Assembly: GCF_000091305.1 (NCBI RefSeq)
Contig: NC_013929.1
Location: 2,976,001-3,040,000, forward strand
Direction of reading: 5' to 3'
DNA: 64,000 bases
Origin: Streptomyces scabiei 87.22
GTDB lineage: Bacteria > Actinomycetota > Actinomycetes > Streptomycetales > Streptomycetaceae
Made by a program: the position numbers and the translations under genes. This document shows, piece by piece, positions 57,536 through 64,000 of this stretch. The stretch's first letter is position 1, and each line of letters begins with the position of its first letter. The notes beneath the pieces are model-generated. The model was given only the letters and a program-made list of their open reading frames with translations, was not told where the DNA came from and ran no database searches.

Positions 57536-59011
57536 TTACGCGGTCAGCTTCGCCAGGGCCGCGTCGATCCGCGCCAGGGTCTTCTCCCGGCCCAGGATCT
57601 CCAGGGACTCGAAGAGCGGGAGACCGACCGTGCGGCCGGTGACGGCGACACGGACGGGGGCCTGCGCCTTGCCGAGCTTGAGACCGTGGGCCTCGCCGGC
57701 GGCCAGGACGGCCTCCTTCAGGGACTCGGCCGAGGCCCAGTCGGCCGCGTCCAGCTTCGCGCGGGCCGTGCGCAGCAGGTCGTCGGAGCCCTCCTTCATG
57801 GCCTTCGCCCAGCTCGCCTCGTCCTCCACCGGCTCCGACAGGAAGAGGAAGTCGACGTTCTCCGTGATCTCGGACAGGACCTTCAGGCGGGTCTGCGCGT
57901 GCGGGGCGATCGCCTCCCACCTGGCCTCGTCGAAGTCCTCCGGCGCCCAGGGGGCGAACGGGGCCTTCAGCCAGGGGGCGCAGCGCGCGGTGAAGTCCGC
58001 CACGTCCAGCAGCCGGATGTGGTCGGCGTTGATCGCCTCGGCCTTCTTCAGGTCGAAGCGGGCCGGGTTGGGGTTCACGTCGGCGATGTCGAAGGCGGCG
58101 ACCATCTCCTCGATCGTGAAGATGTCCTGGTCGGCGGAGAGCGACCAGCCGAGCAGGGAGAGGTAGTTGAGCAGGCCCTCGGGGAGGAAACCGCGCTCCC
58201 GGTAGAGGTTGAGGCTCGCCTGCGGGTCGCGCTTGGAGAGCTTCTTGTTGCCCTCGCCCATCACGTACGGCAGGTGCCCGAAGGACGGGACCTCCTTGGC
58301 GATGCCCAGCTCGATCAGTGCCTTGTACAGGGCGACCTGGCGGGGCGTGGAGGAGAGCAGGTCCTCGCCGCGCAGGACGTGGGTGATCTCCATCAGGGCG
58401 TCGTCGACGGGGTTGACGAGGGTGTAGAGCGGAGCGCCGTTCGCGCGGACGATGCCGTAGTCCGGGACGTTCTCCGGGGTGAAGGTCAGCTCGCCGCGGA
58501 CCAGGTCCGTGAAGGTGATCGTCTCGTCGGGCATCCGGAAGCGGACGATCGGCTCGCGGCCCTCGGCCTCGTACCGCGCCTTCTGCTCCGGCGTGACCTC
58601 GCGGCACTTGCCGTCGTAGCCGGAGGGCCGGCCGGCGGCGCGGGCGGCGTCGCGGCGCTCCTCCAGCTCGGAGGCGGTGCAGTAGCAGGAGTAGGCGTGG
58701 CCGGCCTCCTTGAGCCGCTCGGCCACCTCCAGGTACGTCTCCATGCGCTGCGACTGGCGGTACGGCGCGTGCGGGCCGCCGACCTCGGGGCCCTCGTCCC
58801 AGGTGAAGCCCAGCCAGCGCAGGGAGTCCAGGAGCTGCTCGTAGGACTCCTCGGAGTCGCGGGCCGCGTCGGTGTCCTCGATGCGGAAGACGAACGTGCC
58901 GCCGGTGTGGCGGGCGAACGCCCAGTTGAACAGGGCCGTGCGGACCAGACCCACATGGGGGTTGCCGGTCGGGGACGGACAGAAACGTACGCGGACGGAG
59001 CCGTTAGCCAC
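57536..59011 (-). CDS. gltX: Glutamyl-tRNA synthetase
   Basis: Class I aminoacyl-tRNA synthetase of 491 residues. The HIGH-type motif is [18 protein letters not shown], the KMSKS-type motif [18 protein letters not shown] and the [17 protein letters not shown] region fit bacterial GluRS. Actinobacteria generally lack GlnRS, so this enzyme should charge both tRNA-Glu and tRNA-Gln, with GatCAB completing Gln-tRNA. GTG 59011 overlaps the upstream FAH stop by 8 nt. Confidence 0.97.
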   Translation of the reverse strand: MANGSVRVRFCPSPTGNPHVGLVRTALFNWAFARHTGGTFVFRIEDTDAARDSEESYEQLLDSLRWLGFTWDEGPEVGGPHAPYRQSQRMETYLEVAERLKEAGHAYSCYCTASELEERRDAARAAGRPSGYDGKCREVTPEQKARYEAEGREPIVRFRMPDETITFTDLVRGELTFTPENVPDYGIVRANGAPLYTLVNPVDDALMEITHVLRGEDLLSSTPRQVALYKALIELGIAKEVPSFGHLPYVMGEGNKKLSKRDPQASLNLYRERGFLPEGLLNYLSLLGWSLSADQDIFTIEEMVAAFDIADVNPNPARFDLKKAEAINADHIRLLDVADFTARCAPWLKAPFAPWAPEDFDEARWEAIAPHAQTRLKVLSEITENVDFLFLSEPVEDEASWAKAMKEGSDDLLRTARAKLDAADWASAESLKEAVLAAGEAHGLKLGKAQAPVRVAVTGRTVGLPLFESLEILGREKTLARIDAALAKLTA

Positions 59012-59780
59012 GCTTGATCACCTTGTTGGTGAGAGTGCCGATGCCTTCGATGGTGACGGCGACCTCGTCGCCGACGTTGAGGGGGCCGACCCCTGCCGGG
59101 GTGCCCGTGAGGATCACGTCGCCGGGGAGCAGCGTCATGGCCTCGGTGATGTTGACGATCAGGTCCTCGATGGAGTGGATCATCTCGCTGGTGCGGCCGA
59201 GCTGGCGCTGCCCGCCGTTGACGGTGAGCTGGATGGTCAGGTCGGCCGGGTCGAGGTCGGTCTCCACCCAGGGGCCCAGCGGGCAGGAGGTGTCGAAGCC
59301 CTTGGCCCTGGCCCACTGCTTCTCGCGCTTCTGGACGTCCCGGGCGGTGACGTCGTTGGCGCAGGTGTAGCCGAAGATCACGTCCTTGACGCGTTCGCGG
59401 GGGACCTCGCGGCACAGCCGGCCGATGACCACGGCCAGCTCGGCCTCGTGGTGGAGGTCCTCGGAGAAGGACGGGTACTGGATGTCGTCGCCGGAGCCGA
59501 TCACCGAGGTGGCCGGCTTGAAGAAGGCGAACGGGGCGTCCGGGACCTCGTTGCCCAGCTCGCGGGCGTGCTCGGCGTAGTTGCGGCCGAAGGCCACGAC
59601 CTTGTTGGGGAGCACCGGCGGCAGCAGCCTGACCTTGCTGAGCGGGACCTTCGTACCGGAGAGCTGGAAGTCCGCGAACGGGATGCCCTTGATGATGTCG
59701 AGGACGAGCTCGTCCGGCTTGTCGCCCTCGACCGCGCCGAAGGCTACGTTCCCGTCGATGGAGAACCTGGCGATGCGCAC
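59004..59780 (-). CDS. Fumarylacetoacetate hydrolase-family protein
   Basis: A 258-residue FAH-fold protein. Metal-binding acidic residues occur in [13 protein letters not shown] and [15 protein letters not shown]. The C-terminal [17 protein letters not shown] matches the family. Such proteins are hydrolases, isomerases or oxaloacetate decarboxylases, and the substrate is not identifiable. GTG 59780 gives the usual RIARFSIDG start. Coupled to gltX by 8 nt, an arrangement common in Streptomyces without known biochemical reason. Confidence 0.9.
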   Translation of the reverse strand: MRIARFSIDGNVAFGAVEGDKPDELVLDIIKGIPFADFQLSGTKVPLSKVRLLPPVLPNKVVAFGRNYAEHARELGNEVPDAPFAFFKPATSVIGSGDDIQYPSFSEDLHHEAELAVVIGRLCREVPRERVKDVIFGYTCANDVTARDVQKREKQWARAKGFDTSCPLGPWVETDLDPADLTIQLTVNGGQRQLGRTSEMIHSIEDLIVNITEAMTLLPGDVILTGTPAGVGPLNVGDEVAVTIEGIGTLTNKVIKRG

Positions 59781-59887
59781 GGGATGCTTGCGCCCCTTAA
59801 CTGAGCTGGCTGGAGTCTGACGGTCCAGGCTAACGCGGGGCGGGCCGGCCGCTTCGCGTATTTGAACCGCGCAGGCACGCCGAACAA

Positions 59888-59947
59888 CCGCGTAGGTGTG
59901 CGAAGGGCGCCCGGCAGATGCCGGGCGCCCTTCGCACACCTACGCGG
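59888..59947. terminator. 60-nt perfect palindrome between the FAH gene and the ANPRRT peptide gene
   Basis: A 29-bp perfect stem (59888-59916 with 59919-59947) and a 2-nt centre (GA). It begins with CCGCGTAGGTGTGCGAAGGG. It lies 78 nt past the stop of the 59-residue gene on the minus strand, so it probably terminates that mRNA. The length and perfection are unusual. Confidence 0.85.
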
Positions 59948-60025
59948 GAGTCCGCCGGATCTCGGGGAACTTCACCGGATCCACGTTGAATGCCGGGCGG
60001 CCCGTGCGCGTACTTGAGCGTGCAA

Positions 60026-60205
60026 CTACTCCGCCGCCTGGACCGGAACCGTCATCAGGACCGTCCGGCGGGGGTTGGCGGTCTGGGAGGGGAGGTCGAC
60101 GGAGTGCTCCTGCTCCGGCGTGCGCAGGTCCTCGGCGTCGGCGAGGTGGGCCAGCGTCGTGCGCCGGGGGTTGGCTATGTTGCGGAACATCGTCGTCGTC
60201 TTCAC
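60026..60205 (-). CDS. 59-residue peptide with two ANPRRT motifs
   Basis: A small protein of unknown function: VKTTTMFRNI at the start, then ANPRRTTLAH at residues 11-20, an acidic middle (ADAEDLRTPEQEHSVDLP) and a second ANPRRTVLM at 43-51, ending VPVQAAE. GTG 60205 has AGGAC about 6 nt upstream; ATG 60190 is an alternative. Coding is supported by the third-position GC pattern, the internal repeat and the flanking terminator. No signal peptide, cysteine or membrane segment is seen. It could be a peptide precursor or an adaptor, but nothing in the neighbours identifies a modifying enzyme. Confidence 0.65.
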   Translation of the reverse strand: MKTTTMFRNIANPRRTTLAHLADAEDLRTPEQEHSVDLPSQTANPRRTVLMTVPVQAAE

Positions 60206-60812
60206 TGTTGTCCTGGACCTCGTCGTGTGCGGGCGCCGGGCGGACCGCAAGGGCCGTCCCACAAGCGCGGGTTGTCGGATTCGCCATCCCTGTAAAGCGT
60301 CAGGCTAAACATCCGATTCCCGGGTCAAGTCGTGAAGAAGGCATGATCGGCGTGTGAGTTTGCTCACTCAGTCATGGGCAAAACGGGCAATCCAGGCCAA
60401 CAATGCACCTTCACGAAACAGACATAAAGCACCTGAACCTCCCATTCCGCTCCTGATCATGGCGACTGGGACACCCCGCTCACGCCAGGGGATCGCACAG
60501 GTATGTCCGTAATAAACGGAAACACCTTACACACCCGGTGACGTCGCCCTCACATGCCGTCACAGTGAACAGACCGTTATCCGTTGGCCTTGTTGCAGAT
60601 CCGGCACTGTGCTGGAATTCCACGGACCGCCGCAGGATCGTGCCGGCGCGCAGAGGCGCAGTGGAAACAGCGCCTGGCGGCGGTGGGAGGGGGAGCCAGC
60701 GCCGGTCACTCACGACCACCCAATTGGGGACGTATTCAGGGCGCCCCCGAAGACGCCGACACCGTCCCGCCGTTCACACGGTGGGGCGCCTGGTCCAGAG
60801 GTTGCGACGCTA
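60206..60812. other. Long divergent intergenic region before the cvnA-like gene
   Basis: 607 nt, with AT content higher than elsewhere in the window at 60300-60550. Minus-strand TTGACC (60328-60323) and TAGCCT (60307-60302), 15 nt apart, could be a promoter for the 59-residue gene. Small dyads GTGAG/CTCAC (60354-60367) and TCCGT/ACGGA (60506-60520) are present. The rest should hold the cvnA promoter. No convincing gene is seen. Confidence 0.5.
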
Positions 60813-63800
60813 GTGCAGGGACGTTTCAAGAGGGATGGCAGCGCTTCGGCGGAGCCGGAGCCACACAACGGAACCGGTAACGGTTCCTCCCCCCAGCACG
60901 CCCAGAACCCGGGTCCGGCGGAGATCGGCGACGGCGGTGAGCGCTCCGGGCGCCCCGGCGCTTCAGCTGCTCCCCAGCAGTCCGGGAAGCCCAAGGGCGG
61001 CACCACCGGCGGGGGCACGAGCGGCTCCCGCGTAGCCCTGCGCAACTGGCGCATCTCGACCCGTCTGGTCTCGCTGCTCGCGCTCCCCGTGGTGGCGGCG
61101 ACCTCGCTCGGTGCCCTGCGCATCGGCGACAACGTGGACGACATCCAGCAGCTCGACAACATGCGGCTGCTCACCGACATGACCAAGCAGGCGACCGAGC
61201 TCGCCACCGCGCTCCAGAACGAGCGCGACGAGTCGGCCGGTCCCCTCGCGCACGGCGTGAACGCCGGCGACTACACGATCAAGGGCGTCCGCGAGAAGAC
61301 GGACCTGGCGCGGACCCAGTTCACCGACGCGACCCAGGCCGCCGAGACCGCGACCACCACCGAGAAGATGCCCGGTGTGCGCGACAGCCTCGTCCGGGTC
61401 GTGCGCGAGCTCTACAACCTGAGCAGCATCCGCAAGAACGCCTACGTGGACCCCAAGAACTCCACGCAGACGGTCGAGGCCTACCACCGCCTGATCGACC
61501 AGCTGCTGGAGCTGTCCACGGACATGGCCGAGGCCACCAGCAACCCGGACATGATCAAGCGGACCCGTGCCCTGGCGGCGTTCTCCTCCGCCAAGGAGTA
61601 CGCCTCCGTGCAGCGCGCGGTCATCGCCGCGGCCCTGCCCGACTCCGACGACAAGGCCGGCAAGCTCTCCGAGAACGACCGGCTGTACGCGAACGCGGCG
61701 CTGGCGAACGAGGAGTCGGACCGCAGCACCTTCTCCGACATCTATGGCGGCGGCGCCGAGGACGTGACCAAGCCGATCGACGACGCGAGCCCCACCGTCG
61801 AGGCCTCCGACGTCTACGCGGACCGGGTCCTCGGCAGCGCCAGCGGTCTGGGCGGACAGGACAAGCGCTCGTACAGGGACTGGATCGACGACTCCGGTGC
61901 CAAGATCGAGCGGATGAAGAAGATCGAGGGCTCGCTCCTCGAGGAGATGGAACAGACCGCCCGCAACCTCCGCGCCGACGCGGAGCAAGAGGCGATCATC
62001 TCCGGTGCGCTGATCCTGCTCGTCCTCGGTGTCTCCCTCGTCGGCGCGTTCGTCGTGGCCCGGTCCATGATCCGCTCGCTGCGCCGGCTGCAGGACACCG
62101 CGACCAAGGTCGCCCAGGACCGGCTGCCCGAGCTGGTCAAGCAGCTGTCGGAGTCGGACCCGCAGGACGTCGACACCTCCGTCGAGTCGGTCGGTGTGCA
62201 CTCCCGGGACGAGATCGGCCAGGTGGCCGCGGCCTTCGACGACGTGCACCGCGAGGCCGTCCGCCTCGCCGCCGAGCAGGCCCTTCTGCGGGGCAACGTC
62301 AACGCGATGTTCACCAACCTCTCGCGCCGCTCCCAGGGCCTCATCCAGCGTCAGCTGTCGCTCATCTCCGAACTGGAGTCGCGCGAGGCCGACCCGGACC
62401 AGCTGTCCTCGCTGTTCAAGCTCGACCACCTCGCCACCCGCATGCGCCGTAACGGTGAGAACCTCCTCGTCCTCGCGGGTGAGGAGCCCGGCCGCCGCTG
62501 GACCCGTCCGGTCCCGCTGGTCGACGTGCTCCGCGCCGCCGCGTCCGAGGTGGAGCAGTACGAGCGCATCGAACTGGCCTCCGTGCCGACGACCGAGGTC
62601 GCCGGCCGCGTGGTCAACGACCTCGTGCACCTCCTCGCCGAGCTGCTGGAGAACGCCACCTCCTTCTCCTCGCCGCAGACCAAGGTCAAGGTCACCGGTC
62701 ACGCCCTGCCCGACGGCCGGGTGCTGATCGAGATCCACGACACCGGTATCGGCCTCTCCCCCGAGGACCTCGCGGCGATCAACGAGCGGCTCGCCTCGCC
62801 GCCCACCGTGGACGTCTCGGTCTCCCGCCGCATGGGTCTGTTCGTGGTCGGCCGGCTGTCGCAGCGCCACGGCATCCGTATCCAGCTGCGCCCGTCCGAC
62901 TCGGGCGGTACGACCGCGCTCGTCATGCTCCCCGTCGACGTGGCCCAGGGCAACAAGAAGCCCACCCCCGGCAAGCCCGGTCAGGGCGGCCCCTCCACCG
63001 GTGGTCCGGCCGCCGCACAGGCCTCGGCCGGTGCCGCCGCCGCGCGCCGCCAGGCCGGCAACCCGTCGGGTGCCCCGCTCGGCGGCCCCTCCGCCGGCGG
63101 CGGTCTGCTCGGCGGTCCTCCGCAGCGCGGGCAGGTGGGCGCGGGCCAGGGTCCGCGGGCCGCGCTGCCCGGCAACCCCAGTGGTCCGGGCGGTCTCGGC
63201 AACCCCGGCGGCCCGCGTGGCCCGCAGGGCGGTCCGCCGGTGCCCCCGCAGGGCGGCCGGCCTCCGGCCGGCGCCGGAGCCGGCGGTTTCGGCAACGGCG
63301 GTGCGTTCGGCGGCGGTCAGGCACCCGGTGCCCCGCAGGGCCTGCAGGCCGCCGGGACCGGTGGCCCGAACGGCTTCGAGAGCTTCGACGACTCCGGGCG
63401 CCAGGGCGGCTTCCCGACCGGCTCGGGCCTGCGCCCGGCCGGCGGTCCCGGTGACGCGGGTGCGTCCCGGCCCGGCGGGGCCGACGGCGGCCCCGGTGCC
63501 GTCCCGCCCAAGCAGGGCAAGGAACGTTCCGGCAGGCGCCGTCCGCAACTGCCCGGCCGCGGTGGTCCGCGCGCCGAGCTGCCCGGTGGCAACACCTCGT
63601 CGCGGACGCCCAGCTGGAGCGACGACAACGCGCAGCCCCCGGTGCCGCGTGCCTCGCTGGACGCCCCGCGCGGCCACGAGGAGCAGCCGGACGTCACCGC
63701 GCCCATGCCGCGCGTCGCCCCCGGCCAGACCCCGGGCTCGCCCGCGGACTTCCCGCACTCCACGGGTGCCGACTTCGACAGCCGTCGCCCCGGTGCGGGC

Positions 63801-64000
63801 ACGCCCGCACCGGACGGCACCGGCTCCTACGTCCGCTCCGACGTGTACGGCGGGACCGGTGCTCCGCCGGCACCCACCGGTCCGTCCCGCGGCGCCTCGC
63901 AGGACCCCTCGTCCACCGGCCAGTTCGCCGCGACCGGCTACGACGCCTCCGGCACGGGCCAGTTCCCGGCGCCGGGCCGGCCGAACCCGCAGGGCGCCGG
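60813..64000 (+). CDS. cvnA1: Conservon sensor kinase, CvnA1-like (3' end outside the window)
   Basis: Open from GTG 60813 to the right edge (1062 codons). A disordered basic/Gly-rich N-terminus of about 78 residues precedes TM1 (82-104). An extracellular sensing domain follows (nitrate/nitrite-sensor-like, about 105-395), then TM2 (397-418) and a HAMP-like segment. The dimerisation helix has His539 in KLDHLATRMRR. The ATPase domain has the N-box ELLENA (610-615) and DTGIGLS; the G-box region MGLFVVGRL is near 674. The rest is a long Gly/Pro-rich tail. In S. coelicolor CvnA1 works with CvnB, C and D (roadblock, DUF742 and a Ras-like GTPase), expected just past the edge. Confidence 0.9.
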   Translation, partial: MQGRFKRDGSASAEPEPHNGTGNGSSPQHAQNPGPAEIGDGGERSGRPGASAAPQQSGKPKGGTTGGGTSGSRVALRNWRISTRLVSLLALPVVAATSLGALRIGDNVDDIQQLDNMRLLTDMTKQATELATALQNERDESAGPLAHGVNAGDYTIKGVREKTDLARTQFTDATQAAETATTTEKMPGVRDSLVRVVRELYNLSSIRKNAYVDPKNSTQTVEAYHRLIDQLLELSTDMAEATSNPDMIKRTRALAAFSSAKEYASVQRAVIAAALPDSDDKAGKLSENDRLYANAALANEESDRSTFSDIYGGGAEDVTKPIDDASPTVEASDVYADRVLGSASGLGGQDKRSYRDWIDDSGAKIERMKKIEGSLLEEMEQTARNLRADAEQEAIISGALILLVLGVSLVGAFVVARSMIRSLRRLQDTATKVAQDRLPELVKQLSESDPQDVDTSVESVGVHSRDEIGQVAAAFDDVHREAVRLAAEQALLRGNVNAMFTNLSRRSQGLIQRQLSLISELESREADPDQLSSLFKLDHLATRMRRNGENLLVLAGEEPGRRWTRPVPLVDVLRAAASEVEQYERIELASVPTTEVAGRVVNDLVHLLAELLENATSFSSPQTKVKVTGHALPDGRVLIEIHDTGIGLSPEDLAAINERLASPPTVDVSVSRRMGLFVVGRLSQRHGIRIQLRPSDSGGTTALVMLPVDVAQGNKKPTPGKPGQGGPSTGGPAAAQASAGAAAARRQAGNPSGAPLGGPSAGGGLLGGPPQRGQVGAGQGPRAALPGNPSGPGGLGNPGGPRGPQGGPPVPPQGGRPPAGAGAGGFGNGGAFGGGQAPGAPQGLQAAGTGGPNGFESFDDSGRQGGFPTGSGLRPAGGPGDAGASRPGGADGGPGAVPPKQGKERSGRRRPQLPGRGGPRAELPGGNTSSRTPSWSDDNAQPPVPRASLDAPRGHEEQPDVTAPMPRVAPGQTPGSPADFPHSTGADFDSRRPGAGTPAPDGTGSYVRSDVYGGTGAPPAPTGPSRGASQDPSSTGQFAATGYDASGTGQFPAPGRPNPQGA

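Noticed and set aside
60963..63758. A 931-codon open frame on the minus strand
   Set aside because: Antisense to the cvnA-like kinase, whose kinase motifs are in the plus frame.

Overview
The window is a chromosomal segment of a high-GC actinobacterium, almost certainly a Streptomyces. Codon third positions are nearly all G or C, GTG starts are common and one TTG start occurs. The gene order (sip signal peptidases, rplS-trmD-rimM-rpsP, ffh, glnD-glnK-amtB, nsdA, ftsY, glcP, smc, rnc, recG, thiL, ddlA-gpsA, hupS, leuCD-ndgR, gltX, cvnA) is the conserved core order known from S. coelicolor. I see no insertion sequence, prophage, CRISPR array or rRNA operon, so this is mainly core genome with small accessory or orphan genes between housekeeping operons.

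Layout. 1-5050: three tandem type I signal peptidases (the leftmost cut by the window edge), then on the same strand L19, tRNA m1G37 methyltransferase, RimM, a KH protein and S16. 5050-8400: a SprT-like orphan, an archaeal/eukaryal-type prolyl-tRNA synthetase and a lone methyltransferase. 8660-16340: SRP GTPase Ffh, the nitrogen module amtB-glnK-glnD with a GlnR-type site, and the differentiation regulator NsdA. 16760-25550: an orphan primase-polymerase-like gene, FtsY, a luciferase-like oxidoreductase, a frameshifted small gene, glucose permease GlcP and Smc. 25800-36060: small conserved proteins, a CAP-domain protein, an HxlR regulator and the minus-strand run recG-rsmD-coaD-DivIVA-like-yceD-rpmF-rnc-mutM. 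36260-41050: a two-gene unit of an HSP90-family ATPase coupled to a 982-residue TPR-type protein. 41100-51490: a DAK2/FakA-like protein, rpmB, thiL-thiD, ddlA, gpsA-plsC, cofC and hupS. 51780-56030: leuCD facing ndgR, and a DUF4188/MerR divergent pair. 56080-59780: five tRNA genes (three Glu, two Gln), a HAD phosphatase and the FAH-gltX pair. 59880-64000: a 60-nt near-perfect palindrome, a 59-residue peptide gene with two ANPRRT motifs, and a long conservon-type sensor kinase (cvnA-like) running off the right edge.

Functional links. Protein export is well represented: Ffh and FtsY target nascent chains and the Sip enzymes cleave signal peptides. amtB, glnK and glnD form one ammonium-sensing unit. 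GltX lies beside both tRNA families it is expected to charge, because actinobacteria generally make Gln-tRNA by transamidation. Several operons use 1-8 nt stop/start overlaps that imply translational coupling. The less understood items are the HSP90/TPR pair, the ANPRRT peptide with its palindromic terminator, the structured rpmB leader, the orphan primase-like gene and the archaeal-type ProRS.
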